NCBI GenBank assembly: GCA_947034895.1
Contig: OX344765.1
Location: 13,769,001-13,833,000, forward strand
Origin: Rhytidiadelphus loreus
Lineage: Eukaryota; Streptophyta; Bryopsida; Hypnales; Hylocomiaceae
DNA: 64,000 bases
Reading direction: 5' to 3'
Under the pieces are notes generated by a model. That model was not told the origin of the DNA and did no database searches. It saw only the letters and a list, made by a program, of their open reading frames with translations. The position numbers and the translations under genes are program-made. Shown here one piece after another: positions 36,801 through 51,616 of the stretch (position 1 is its first letter; each line of letters begins with the position of its first letter).

Positions 36801-39800
36801 TTTCAAAACATTGATTTTATGTTGTGGTGGTCACTGTGTTTCTACTAATGTATTAAAAGAAAACCCTCATTGTCTTTCCAACCAAAACCACTCTAAAGGG
36901 ATAAATTTTTTAACTAAGCCCACCAACTTATAGAATGACATTTCCATACTAAATTGAGGCATTCAAGTTGAAAATTGAAAATTTATTTATAAATTTATTA
37001 AAATTTGTCATTCTACAAAGTCTCCAAAGTGTGAAGCCTAGTAGAATATACAATGGCGGAGCCCTACTTTTGAATTATAAAATAAAATAAAAATAATAAT
37101 AAAAATATTTAGAGTTTTACAATTTCAAATCAATTGTAAAATAGTTACTCTAAACTTTCTATTATTTAGGATGTAATTAATTATGGAAGGAGGTTTCAAT
37201 TCTAGGTTTCAAATCTTTTTATAAAGATTGGTGATAGAAATTCTAAATCAATTAGTACATGTGTAACTCAAAATTCAAATTTAAAATTGTTTGTTTGTAA
37301 ATCAATACAAAATTATTTCTCCAAGTTGTTACTAATAATACATTTTAACAAAACTTCAAATCAAAAGATGAATCAATGTGTTTAGCTGTTCACCACTAAA
37401 TGCCAAAGGCACTATATTTTAGTGTTGACAAAACTTTGGAGTTAAAATAAAATATTACCAAATTATTAGTTTTATTAATTTTTAAGCAAATATATTTTAA
37501 AGTCTATTTTTATCATAACAAATATTGTTTTGAAAATAAATAATTACAATTTTCTATTCAAGATTTTGTGCATTGAGTGCATCTATTGTGAATCTTGATT
37601 CTTTGGTGTGTAGGAAAAGCATATGCTTTAATAAAAGGTTTAGAAAAAACATGACTGATCAACAAACGTGAGCTTGAAGAATGTATTTATAATGTAGACA
37701 GTTTTTGATGAAATCAAACTCAAGTGATTTAGGAATGAAGTAAGGATGCACCAATTTGTTTTTTCATGGCAACATGAAATAATCCACCTTGAAAACCCCA
37801 TTTCAAATCATAGTTTTATGTTAAATCTGAATTGAAATTAATAAAATTGTGCTTAAATTAATGCAAACTTCACACAACATATGGTATAGAATATTTTTTT
37901 AGGCTAGATTTGTACTAGTGATGGAATGCTTGTATCATCTCAATTGCAAATTGTATCATCTCAATTACAAATGTCTATACTCAACTAAAAGTGAACAAGC
38001 AACATCAAATGTCTTAAGCCACATTCAATATGCCAAGATATCCATGCTTGGTATATCCAATTCTTGATTGCCGCCTCTTCAAAGAGAGACTCCATTGAGT
38101 CTCCATTTACTTAATGAAATTTGACTCATATCCATGAATAAGTCTTTGAAACTTAAAACTACATAAAATCTTTGACGTTGCAAAAAAAAAAAATTGTTCT
38201 TAATAAATTAATTGGCTTAGAGTGCTAGAAATTGCATCATTGCTTTGTTAGAAAATGTCATGCAAATTACACTGCATTTTTGTCCATTAGAGCTAATAGT
38301 ATAAATAATTTAGTCTCAATCGACCTAAAAAATAACATGTCCTCGGTGGATGGTTATCATTGTGTTACAAGCTTAGTCCAAAAGAATTTGATTTGACAAA
38401 AGGTGTAGGGAAACTATGGTAACTCAACAAAAATTAGATAGCCGAGGAATGCACTTACAAGAAATCCAACTCATGATGATATCTAACAAGTGATTTATGC
38501 ATGGAGAGGGTCATACCACTTCTTTCTTTAAAGCATAGAACGCCTGATTTTCGAAGTAACATGTTTCTTTTGTATACTTGCTATAGAAGCACATAAATTG
38601 AGGTATACAATAGAGACAAAAGTTTGTATTCATGTTCAATAGAATCCAACGACATGCAGTACTCCCAATTTGGATCATTATTGCACCTCCTACATATTAA
38701 TGAAGCTGCAAAATGATCTTGTATTTTATTTGTATGATTTTGTATTTGGACTTGATAAGCTTTAAATCTTAGAGAGATCACTTAAAGTGTCCATTAAAGA
38801 CTATGTGTGTTAAAATTTTAGACCCCCTATCTTATATCCTAAGATTTAGGTAAAAGAAATAGAAAAGAAATATTAATATATTTTCCTACTTTGAAAGTTT
38901 ATGTTTTGAATTATTGATAAATTTATTTGTTCATCATAATTAGTTACAAATTTTTGAAGTAAGGAGATACAATATAAAGCTAAAAATAACTTTCACACCC
39001 CTATTTTATATAAGAAAAAAATTGTCTAAAAAATGAACAAAAAATTCTTGAAAATAACTTTCTATTGAAAGTTGATTTTTCTTGAATATTGATGCAATGG
39101 TCATCTAAATGTGTTCTCTATAAATATTTGAGTTGAAAAACATGCTATTTTAGTTCATTTTTCAACCTATTCTACAAATCATTTCATATATTATTTGAAT
39201 TGGGAATTTTTGGCAATAGAAACCTAAAATCATTATGAAACAAAACTCAAGATTATAGGTTGAAATTATAGTTTATTCAAAAGTAAATAGGGGGTCAATA
39301 AATCACTTGGATGCAAATGGTTGGTTATTGAAACACGAAATGACCTCCCCGGGATTTAAATATTAAAATGACCTCCAAATGAAAGATGCTAATTATTGAA
39401 TTATCAATCCAAATGTGAATGTCTTGCTATATTTATGTACACAATTCATATTCTATAAGTCAAATATAATTCCATATATATAGTTCCCAACCCTTTAAAA
39501 GTTAATGACCAACATGAACAAAAGTTGGATAAATAGAATTTGATTTCCTCTAAGGTAAGGATACCCATATATAATTGTAATCCTTTCCACCAAAAAATTT
39601 CAAAATATACCAAGAAAATCAAATAAAAGATTCTAAGGTTTCATTCATGAAAAAAACAAAAGGAAGAGATTCTAACTTGGGAATGGGATCAGGATCAAGA
39701 ATGGTCAAAGGTTTAGCCTAGGAATGAGGGGATCAAGAATGTGGGTATTCTAACTTAACATGTATAGCCACAACTTTGAAATGCAACATTTTGTTTAGAG

Positions 39801-40139
39801 GTCACAGGTGCATTCTAAGCTTCATGACCTTCAATCCTTAAATGTCGAGGAGGACGTTTCACATTTGATGGATCTGCTTTTGCTATTTCTAAAGCCCATG
39901 ATTCACACGGTAATGAAAAGGGATGATTTCTAAGGTCACCCCTTTGTCCTTTAAGGGTAAAAATCATCATCTTCATGAGATATAGTTCACACTTTGTTTT
40001 CAATATCCCTTTTTCTAAATAAATTTTCAAAAAGAGGAGGGATTAATAATTTTTCCTTTCTAAACATTGCAAAGCTAGATGAAACTCACTCATCAGCTAT
40101 GATCTCTCTACCGACTGCACCTCCTCATATGCGGAACCA

Positions 40140-43100
40140 CTAAAATCTGGAACCCGGTCTGAGGCACTGCAAGAAAGAACCAAACCACTCGCGTTAATAA
40201 CTGAATCAATAATACAACATTAAAGTTCATCACCTGAGGTCTTCAACATTAAAATTATCATACAAACACTGAAACAACAATGCAAATTATTATGATAATA
40301 AATGATTTGACAATTTTCCTACCTGGTGCGCTACACACAACCCTGGGTGGAGTTTCTGAAGACGTTTCAATTGATCATTTGGGTATAAATTCAAACAAGA
40401 GTCGAGACAAATCCGTCGTAAATTGAGCAATGGAGCTAAGTTTGGCAACTGCTGGAGTCCAAAAGAAGACTCCAAATTGAGCAGAATCAATTGTGATAAA
40501 TGATGCAATCCTACCAACTCCTTTATACAAAAGGGTAAATTAGGTAACGATAAAGTCTCCAAGGAAGTCAAGGATCCAAGAGGGCTCAGATCAAGCTTGC
40601 TAAAACTATATGCAGCCCTTTCAGTCCATACTGGGTTAATTTCAAGACACTTCAGATTCTTCATTTTTGTTGCACCTTGTAGTACTCCTTCATATACACG
40701 ACCTGGAAATCGGGCAAATGGTCTAGAAGAGAGTACCAATGTCTCTAATGCCTTCAAGTTCTCCAATAAAGAAGTCCCATCTTGAGTGAAACCCAAAATA
40801 TTGAAGTCACAATCGCGGATGCCTAGATACGTAAGATTCCAACATTGTCTCAAAAAAGGAATACGCCGCAAATCAAATCCCCATATTTGAACTATACGCA
40901 GTTCTGGTAGGCACCCTTGGTTCTGATCCTTCCGCCCATAGAAATTCAGGTCACAATCCACGGCATCATCACTAGTACACAAAATCGCCGTTCTGCTCAA
41001 ATCAACGATGATTAACACACGTAGATTTGGGAAACATTTCAAATTCAATTTTGAATTCAAGGGGACCTTGCAATTGAACATGATAAGGCATTCCAAATTC
41101 GGACATTCCCACAATTGCTGACGAGGATGGCAAATCTTGGATACGTCCTCAAACGAAAGCAATCTCTTTAGGGCAAGATTGTATCCATTTGCATCCCTGT
41201 GACCCACCCACCACTCCTTTTCCTTGCTACCTTCCATTGAAATCACAGACCGCGCAAACTCAATATACAAATCATGTACCCTTAAAGGAGGACCAGACTC
41301 AGAAATGAGAGACTTCCGTTGTAATTCTTTCACCTACACATACCACAAGAAGGATGCATCTTCTCAATGACTTGCATAACCTTGAAGGCAACACTCAAAT
41401 CAGTATAACCGATTCCAAGAGGCAACACTCAAATCAAAATAACTCAACGTCACAAGCAAAAGTAACTAACATGAGAAAGATACTCACCTCGAAGTCCGCT
41501 TCAAAAGTCGAAATTCCATGCATGACTGCTACCAGGGAAATGCACCATTGGTACTCATCTTCCCAAGAACTTAAATGTTTCACGGAACCCAAGAAAGATT
41601 TCAAAAAATTGAACAAAAACACCACGTCCAAAAATATCAACTTTTGACCATCAGACAAATTGGCATAGTTCAGACCCAAAATGTCATTCACGTGTTTGGA
41701 CTCTCTGGATGCCTGCACTTTCTTCTCCACCATCAAAGCTTTTTTCCATTTCATGATATCGTTCTTATCAACATCATGGAAGAAGGTTCCCAAAGCCCTC
41801 AACACCAATGGATGATATTGTTGCGCATCATAGCCATCATCAAGAAATTGGCAGTCCCGAACACACGCCTTCACTATGTCATATTCATCAGGTTGAAGAG
41901 GGGATGACATTTTCTGGGGAATAGCCACTGAAAGGAACAATTCTTCAGCTTCTTGCTCCTCCAACCTTGGAATGGGCTTGCAATATTTGACTTCTCGAAG
42001 AACAGATTCCAAAATCGATCGACTCCTGGATGTAACCATTACCTTGCTACCGCATGCAAGTAAGGACTTAATAAAACTCCGTGCTTCATCTCGAGAGTCT
42101 TCAGAATCTCCAACATTATCCACGGCAAGGAACGCTGGTGGTTGACTCTTCAATCGGTCTTGTAAGCACTTCAAACCCTGCATCATAGTTCACCCATATC
42201 AATTGCAAAATTAGCTTCCAAGTTAGCAATGCTATCAAGAAAAATATGTTCCTATTCACAACAAAATTGATAAGATTATTTCAAAAGTTTAATTAATCAA
42301 ACTTCAAAAAAGAATTGTAAATGCAACTTCGAGCACTTCTCATGCACTAGTCCTCATACTCCCCAATGGAAAGTAACCACAAGATTTCGTATGTATGACC
42401 CGCAACAACATCTTATACCTGACATTCTCCAGTGATCCTCTCCACAGCCCTATCGTCAAATCCTCCAAGTTCCCGTATGACATGCTTTAACCTTTCAATC
42501 CGTTCGTATTTCGTATCACCCTGTAACTCCACATGACATACCCGACCACGAAATTCTACCTGATAAAAACTGCACATAGCCTCACATAGAGTGGTTTTTC
42601 CTACACCACCCATGCCATACAATCCAAGATACAAACACCCAGGTTTGCAAACGTCATTCATAAGGATCCCCTCCTCAAACCATTTTGATGCTTTCTGCAC
42701 ATAACCAACATTAAAATATCTCATTCTAGTGAGTCATACATAAATTTTCAAATCATATAAGAACAGTTTTAAGGCATCTACAATATGGCAACTTCACCCT
42801 CTGTCCTATTCCAAATGAACACCTTCAACATACCTCACACATGCGTCGATATCCTCGTAAACCATCAGTATTATACTTCATCATAGGAGGGATGATTTCA
42901 CAAATCTCATCCACCACTGCTTGTATAAACCTTCCTTCTGCCGTCCCATACTTACTAAACTCTAAACCATTGAATGGACGCAAGTCTGCGACAACTTCAT
43001 CAAGCAACTTTGGAAAATCATCAGGCATAATCTCGTCCAGTTCATCATGCTCTGTCAAAGCCTTCCTTCTTTCAGTCTCAACATTCTTTGCTTTCATCAA

Positions 43101-44449
43101 GACCTTCACCGCTTTACTCCACGAGTCAATCTCCTGGACATGAATCTTCCCATCTTCAGCCAACTTCTTCCAAGACTCCATCCATTTCTCCGGTACAAGG
43201 TCACTTGGTCGGAGCTTGTAGAAAAGGGGGAGCAATTTCATTTCTGGATTCCTCATCTCTCTGGCCTTCACAAAAGCAGCTAATTCCAGCATGGGCCATT
43301 TGGAAGTCAAATATCCCTCAGACAACACAATCACTGCCAACAAGCATTGCTCGGCAGCCTTGAAAACATGGGGAGGAAATCTCTCTCCTTTTGGTAAACT
43401 GTCAGAATTTTGATCAAAGAAAGGAGAGTGGTTCAAGCGTTTCAACTCCTCGCAAAGGCGCTCCACAAAAGGCTTGTCATGTCCACTGTGGCTCAAAAAA
43501 ATTGTGTGCTTCGGAAGGACGGCTGGAGGCCATCTGCACAAATCAACATCTAATATAAGGACAGAATAAAGAATGGACAAGATACTTTTGAAAGCATGGA
43601 AGCTCAATAGGACTATTGGATATAATGCTAGGTTGTATACTTCATATAAGAACATCCAAGGGTATACATTTGGGCTTATCAAAGGGCTCACATTAAACAA
43701 AACACTATAGATTATAACTATCTCCCTTCTCAAACAAGGGAGCAAATCTGTGTTCATGACTCATCGCAACATTATGAAGAAGGTGATGACAATAGGTCTG
43801 GAGTTTATCAAACCTAACCTCTAGGCAAAACCTACTGACCTAGCAGGCAATCTAGGTGTTGTTATAGGGTTGATTTTCATGACCTTGGGATCATCAGCCA
43901 TCACCTAACATCATGTCATGGTAGACAATTCAAGCCATTGGACCTTATATTGCACACGAACCTAAGACTCTTGAAAATTTCATAGACAACTATGTCGATC
44001 TCAGAAGATTGCCTCCCTGTTGAGTTTTGATGGTAAAGCAAATGTGTATCACGGTTCACATCTTCATAGGTGCAACATTGTACTTTCATGCATTCTTTGT
44101 GCGATTGGCAATGGCAATCACATGAAATGCTTCAGAACCTCAACAACCAAACAAATCCCTGAGTGCAACCTATTTTCTAGCAAGTACACAATACAAGAGC
44201 AAGGTTACAATAACAACAACAGTTGCCGGTATTCGCGTGATGTACAAAGGCAATCAACTTTCACCAAGCAGTGACTTCTTCACACCAAGTATCACTGAAC
44301 AGAGCGGATACAATATAGCAGAGCCGGATATGAGGGTACTGCAACAAGGAGGAAGCTACAATGCAAGCTAGGTATGAGGAATTCAAATCTGAAGACTAGA
44401 AACATTACCCCTGGCGTGAAGATGATGCCTCCCCAGCACGCTTTGCCAT
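40140..44449 (-). CDS. TIR-NBS-LRR immune receptor, copy 3
   Basis: Same gene in unit 3. Exons are 44449-44409, 43533-42834, 42694-42419, 42177-41488, 41333-40323 and 40166-40140. The predicted protein is identical to copies 1 and 2. The only coding difference I found is silent: the P-loop Gly279 codon is GGA (plus-strand T at 42599) where copies 1 and 2 have GGG. It is shared with copy 4, which groups copies 3 and 4 together. Confidence 0.88.
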
Positions 44450-47400
44450 GGTGCCAATACCGCCAACTGTTGTTGTAAGCGCATCCAGAGACACTAAACC
44501 TACTTCTTATGTACATTTCCTGACATTGTTGCTCTCAGCCTTGCTCTGAAATGAGGACGAGGCCTTCATCGTCGATAGGATAACGGACACATGACTAGCT
44601 TGAACATGTTACTTCCATGCAACATCAAATATTCTCATCAATAAGGTCGACGCTTCCTGGATGATGTTGTGTCGCCGAATGAAATAAAGGAAAAAGAGCT
44701 TCTGCACTAGAATAGCACGTCCAACATGCGAATAATTAGTCACCAAGACTTACATGGGAAATGTCAGACCAGTTATCTGTCGGAAGCCACCTCAGCTACA
44801 ATTACTCAAACAAAAAATTCCACAATTAGTTTACCAAGATAACAAGAATGTTCAGAAACAAAAACAAAGAAACATGAAAAACAAGAATCAAAGTCCACAT
44901 TGCAGTAGACGAAAGGCCACAATTTCTTCTACTTCAGAAAATGGAAGTTCTAGAACATTTTAAAACAGTATAAATCCAGTCAAAGCTACTTTGGGACAAC
45001 CCTGTCCCAAACTCATTCATTAGAATCTACATGCCAAATGACTAAATCGAGAGCTTCACAACGTCAAAGCAAAGCGTACTACATGCTGCGCACCATGGGT
45101 AGTAAGAGGTGCATGTCATACCGAGTCACAGACCAAAGTACTAGTAACATGTGCCCACCCCAAGTCTTAGCGCAATACATGCAGTACGCTCACTAGCATA
45201 GCCACCAACAAAAATCACAACAATTACAAACAAGGTTCTCTAATCAAGTACTGAGGAAATCAAATTGAGCCACATATGCCCCTAGAGAAGAAAAGAGGGC
45301 TGTAGAAGCAAAACAACATCAAACAGTGGACAGAACAAGGATTTCCAAAGCAGAGCAAACGAGAGAATCGAACTTACAGGTGTTCCTGGATCTTCATCTA
45401 TAGTATCAAGCGCCATTATAGAAATATAGATAACGACCATAGCTGAGGAGGGTCCACCGACACATTCCAATTAAGTAGCTCATCAAGTTGATAGGTTCAG
45501 TGGAGCCATGAAGTACTTATCATAGAAGATGAGGTGAACGAAATAAACCGTCACTCACTCCCAAGTCATTCCATTCCTGAAGAAATGCACCGATCAGTAA
45601 CCCTACACCCAGGCAAACCCCACGAAGTCGTATTCGCTCCTACTGTACACTCACAATCGGAGAACGACCTGAAACGATGCCTGGTTCATTGACCAAAACA
45701 GCACTTTCATCTACAATAATAGTTAGGTCTAGCGATCGAAAGTTTCAGTGAACACCAATTCAAGCAACGAATCCTGAGAAAAATAGAAGTATCGTTTCAG
45801 CATTGGTGCTCACCAAGTCTCCTCCCGTGCTGCCACCCAAGCGGGGAGTTTTGTTCAAAGCTGTACTAAATTGAAAGAAGGACCATTCAGCAAGCATTTA
45901 GAGATTAGTTCACGCCATTGGAAAGAGCAGAATTCTGCTGGCTTGCGAAAGCTTCATACCCTGGACTTGTGCGCTGCGAAGAACAAACGACCTACAGACT
46001 AAATAAGCTGAAGAGCATGCACGCCCATGCTCCAAACCCCAGGTTTCGACGTCTGTTCCAGGGCCCGTAATTTAGGGGTCAATAGCCCCACCCGTGAGTG
46101 AGTGAGTGGGCTCTTAAGAAAAGAAATTGCCCAACAGTTGAGTGCCCAGCAAGTCTGTCAGAATGACGACCTATTTTCAACCACTTAACCCATAAATGAC
46201 GTTGAAGACGTTTTCTGGCCGATGAATGACAAAGAACCTCTCCACTTCGTCATGTGAGACAGAAGTGCAACTATTCATCCTCCAAATTTTGTGTGAAATG
46301 GGAACATGTTCTACAATGGTTTGACCTCCAACTATTAAAACGGGGCAATGAGGAGGTCAGTTCACCCTGGCCACAATTCACACAATTCCAAAATAGCTAA
46401 TTTCCACAGTGACCAACATGTTGTTTAACCCCTAAAAGAACAAGGCCTTTTTTCTGCACAAAAAATACTCAAAACTGCCATTTCTACAGCAAAGAGTGAA
46501 TAAATCTGGAGATTGTTTTTTTTTTTCACATTTAACCGTAGGATCTTACACCTAACTAGTATGAGAACGTGTGGAAAATATTTCAGAAATTTTGACTAGA
46601 TAGATTGCAAGATATCTGCATTTTAAGTAAATAAAACAAGTTTTTCAGTACATAGTAGGACTATATTGTTTGACTTTGAACCTTCTTAACATAAATTTAT
46701 TGCACTACAGAGTTTTGAGCTTTAAATCTTTATGGTGGAGAATTGAGTTGAGAGTTTAGAAAAAAATTTAAAAATTCATTATTTAAAAAATTGTTAAATA
46801 TAAGTAGATACAAGAAGAAGGAAAATCTAAATTATTAATATCTCTAAGATGGAATTCAAATGCACTAATCCCAACAGTGAGATTGTTCTAGAAAGCAAAT
46901 TAAACCATGCAAAACTTTTTTTTTATTTGAATTATAAAAATTGCATTCAAAAATGAATCCTACAAGTTGTTTTTTCAAGAAGATGCTCTAATTGCCCAAA
47001 AAACAAGATTGTCCATAACTTTCTCATAACAAATCCAAATGGTATGAATCAAAGTTGTCCATGTAGACAAAAATATAATCTATGAGAAAAAAAAATTAGA
47101 AATTTAGGCACCGATTGAAAAAAAAATTATATTCCCATGAAGCTAATCAATTTTTCTATCTTTAAAAAAAGTTTCATAAAATTAGAACAAAAATTCAGCC
47201 CGTAGGTACGTGCCCAAAATCCCACTTGTCCCCCAAAGGGACAAATGGTCCATTAGGGGTTAAGGGTTAAGCAAATTCAAACTATATGTGGTATAGGGAA
47301 GGTTGAGGGAAAAAAATCCCGTTTAGAGAAATAGATTTAAGAAGGATTTCATAATTTTTGACATTTTTTCCCTCGAGAAACAAAATGATCACGAATTTTT

Positions 47401-47690
47401 TTTTTAAGAATTTGTTTGTCCTGTTCTCGATCTATAGGCAAGCCAATTTCCAACTATAGGCTGCTTACAAAACCAATGTAGGTGATCATTGAGGCTTTCA
47501 ATGTATTGTACATGTTGTGATCATTTTCTACTTTCAATGTACACCCCTCAGACATTTATGTTGCTCTTGTTGGCCATGTTGTATATGAGTTGTCACCTAC
47601 AATATTGTTGATCATAAATGGAAGAGTCTAAGCTATAAGAATGGGGTGACAATTGGAAATGGATTGATTTTTTAGGGCAGATTTACACTA

Positions 47691-48016
47691 AGGTAACAGG
47701 CTCAGAAACCGCCCATCTAAGGGCTGAAACTGAATTTCGAAAAGGTGAAACACCTTGAAATATATGTGAGCATATTTTCCTTGAAAGATAAGTAGAATTT
47801 TCACCTAACCCAAGCCGTTTCATATTTTTCAGAGCTATGAGGAATTAGTTATCAAATTTTGAAGTCAAAAGGGCACAGTGCTCTTAAACCGTGCCCTAAC
47901 TGAAATGTTCACCACTTGTACATAACTGAAGCCAATGAAAAGAAACATGTACAACCCATGCAGATTCAAAATAGGGCACGGTTTTAAAGCCTGAACGGTT
48001 TTCGAGCCTGTTACCT
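47691..48016. mobile_element. MITE E1 (unit 3)
   Basis: Unit-3 copy of the TA-flanked AGGTAACAGGCTC element, at the same offset, duplicated with the unit. Confidence 0.7.
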
Positions 48017-48670
48017 TATGGTCTAAGACCAAGACTCATGGGTACAAAAAAACCCATTTCAGACTCAACAAACTCCTAGTCGGATCCAAGTAGCTCATTA
48101 AAAAAGTTTGTTGGAAATTAAACTTGGATCCAAGTGTAAACGACCTGGGTTCAATTTGAATTTATATTTTCATAAAAGATTAATTTTTATTTAATTTTAA
48201 TTTTAATGTCCAATATGATGCGGCTAAAAGACTGCCACATTATTAGATCCATGTTAGATTTAATATTAATCATTATTAATTAAAAAAATTACAACATTTA
48301 ATTTGATTTTTTTCAATTTTTATTAAATTTCAAGAATAATAACTCACAGCCTTGTGGAGACTAGAAATTGCATGTAATGGGAATTGGACCCACAATAGGA
48401 AATTGGTTCCACAAAATTAATGCTCTCCTTTGAGGAGGCCCTTGAGACCAAGATTGGGTCTAAAAATTTCCCTCCAAATTTGTGCCACATGAGTACCATG
48501 TCATTTCAACAAATTTTGGACTAGACCATAGTATAAGCATTTTGAGTTTAATTTCCAACTCTTGACCAATAGGTTTGCTTGATTTTAGAGTTAACTTTCT
48601 TGGACTTCGACCGTAGTGTAAACCCAAACTTAGATTTAAAAGAATTTGTCATGCCAATTAAAGATAACTA

Positions 48671-49153
48671 AGGTAAACTAGCCTATGACAAGCAAATTGT
48701 CTAATGCAGACACCTAGGATATGTCCAATGACAAAAAAATTGCAATAAATGAGATTTGAGCTAATTAGTGGTCACAATCAATGCCTTGGGTGATGCTGGA
48801 GGAGTTACAGTGACTACAATAGGAACTTTCACATTTCTAGTGTAAATTCATCACAAGAAGTAATTTTTTTATTCCTCCATGTCATGGCCCTATTAGGCAA
48901 AATTGTGATTGCTTTAAGTTGTAAGATGACCATTATGGGTACACTTTTCGGTGGTTTCGGTGGTATTCTACAGACTCTTTTGGACCAACTAGGTAGCACA
49001 CTTCAAAATTCATAGCAAATTCATATTATGTAAAAAAAAGTTAATACTTTCTCCATTTCTCACATTTGTCTTTATATAGGAAAAAAATTGAAAATTTTCA
49101 ATAATGCCAAGAAGGCAAACCAACCATTTTGCCTATCATAGGCTAGTTTACCT
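48671..49153. mobile_element. MITE E2 (unit 3)
   Basis: Unit-3 copy of the AGGTAAACTAGCC element. The private unit-3 substitution at 49107 lies inside it. Confidence 0.75.
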
Positions 49154-49551
49154 TAAGTTAGCTCATCTCTTGGTTGGAGGGCTTGTGCTCTTACAAGGGA
49201 AACCCAAGACAACACATGTCTAATCTTGGGTGTCTATTGCATATAAAGGTGGGATAATGAAGGTGGTTGTCCCAATTGAATCTTGTTTGGGTCTTCTAAA
49301 ATTATTTAGTTTTGTTTGTCATTTATCTAAAAGTGTGGATGCTCTAATGATCTACCTTAGTGAAACAACATAACATTCTAAATTAATGTTGCAGTGTCCC
49401 TAAAATAAAATAACATTCTAATCCAATGTAAGGTAGAAGTACCTATAACCCCCAAAAATTACAATAATAAGAGCTTCAAATGGAGATGCACTGCAGCAGT
49501 GTCAACTCAAGGTATTTCTTGCAGGATCCATCCATGGCTTGTGGGATCTAA

Positions 49552-50075
49552 GGGCCACTTCACACTACGGCCGAAGGTCGAGAGGCCGTGGGATTTCACC
49601 AATCAAATTTCAAGAAACCCAAAGTTCGGCCTCTCAACCCTTCACACTAGAAGGCACAAGTCCAAAGGCCATCACCCTCCAACTACCTACATGGCAATAA
49701 ATTGTCTACATGGCGACGAACTCTCAAAAGAAGTTTTGGTTGGCTAGAAATGAATGCCCAAACTTTAGTCAAGAGGCCATCAACTTATGACAAGATCTCA
49801 ACCATTAGATTGGTAGGTGAGACTTCATTATTAAGAGTTTGGACTTTGGGCTTGGCCTTTAGAGGCTTTACACTATGGCCGGCCAAGTTAAGAGGCCATG
49901 GGAGTTCATTGCCAAGGGTTTGGACTTTGGGCTTGGCCTTTGAAGGCTTCACACTATGGCCGGCTAAAGGCTCCAATTCCTATTATTTATTGCTCATTTC
50001 TTTGGACTCTCAACAAAGTTTGTCCACTCAATGCCATGGCATCTCGACTTGGATGGCCATAGTGTGAAGTGGCCC
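49552..50075. mobile_element. Tourist-like MITE E3 (unit 3)
   Basis: Unit-3 copy, with GGGCCACTTCACAC termini, TAA flanks at 49549-49551 and 50076-50078, and the same internal direct repeat. Confidence 0.85.
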
Positions 50076-51204
50076 TAAGCTTATGTTAACCTTCAAAATC
50101 CCAACCAACCACTCCCATGAGTTCAGCAATGCAACATTTGCAAAAGATCATGAAAGAGTTTACAGTAAGCTTATTTCTACATCTTTTAAGACTCTGTTTT
50201 GTACAGCAATAACTCCTGCTTTGGGCAGTCCGTTCCAGCTGCTGAGTTCCTCCTGACCATCTCATATTGAGCTTACTGTAGGCATTCAACTCGACGAAAT
50301 CTATTTGTGAATGACAAAATTATATTTTCACTGTCAAATGGAAATAGGAACAACCCAACCACCATGCCAGGAAATGTGATAGTGAAGGAGACTGGAAATG
50401 GAGCAAACCATGGAGCATTCAGGACTTGGTTTCAGAAATGCTGCAGTTCCTCTGTGTTATTGAAACTCCTTGCCTTCTAGCAGACCTGTCAGATAAGAAG
50501 CAGGGTATGAGTGGTTACACCAAAAACACCAGATGCTGTGGGAGTCACAAAATTCATGAATCATTTCAAATCCTCTAAGACGGTCCTTCCCCTCTAATGA
50601 CACAATCTACATCTTGGACATTCCTTGCATGTTTTGAGAATTTTGTCGTGTCGTACACATGCATATTCATGATTGACCAAACTTTCACACCACACGTGAT
50701 TGCATTTTACAACCACATAATTAATTTGCACATTTATCACTGAGGCAATGTTGTTGAACATACAGTCTAAACAAAAGTGTTGCTATTAACACTACGAGAA
50801 AGTCTCTGTTAATGATGTCCATGCGGTGCTCAAAATTACTTACAACCCACAAAAGATAATGAAACACCATCACTAGCTCATCCACCATCACTACCGTAGT
50901 GCTTGGTGTTGTGAAGGGACTATTTGACCATGGAAATGTTTTGAAATGTTGTCATATTGATTTCTAAGTGAAGAATCAAACTCACATGCTCGTTGAAGAC
51001 TTCATTTCGGCTTCAGTTGCTAGTGGTCACTCGAAGCCACAGTAGTAAACGGAGCTACCAACCATGAAGCCTACACAAGCCCTAAAAATGCCACCGATTC
51101 AACGTATTAAGACGGCACATGTTCTCTATTAATTAATGTTTCCACGTACTTCAACTTCAACAACAACATGATGAGTCAGAATCTAGAACAAAGATAAGTA
51201 AGTA

Positions 51205-51616
51205 AGGTAGGAGGCTCTTAAAGCGTGCGCTTAAGGGCTGGTTCGCCTTTTTCATGTCGTTTCTTGTATAGGATTATTTTTAGCTCATTTTTCAGACAAA
51301 GAAAAATAGATTCTGATTGTAATCCAAGTTGTTTTGTATTTTTTGAAGTATTTTTGAATTACTTATGAATTTTCAAACAAGATGAGTCATAGGTCCCTAT
51401 TTCTGACCATAGGTCTTTCATAAATCGTTCACTTACAGCTTTTAGAGAGAAATGAGGAAAGCAAAGCAAATGATTGGCTCTTATGATAGATAATATTTTT
51501 TTTATTGATCCATTCAATGACAATAGAAGGTCCATTTGAAGACCACCTCAAGTCCATTACAAATGAGTCTACATGAGCAGTTCTAAATGACCCTCCAACA
51601 TTCGAGCCTCCTACCT
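51205..51616. mobile_element. MITE E4 (unit 3)
   Basis: Unit-3 copy of the AGGTAGGAGGCTC element at the same offset. Confidence 0.7.
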
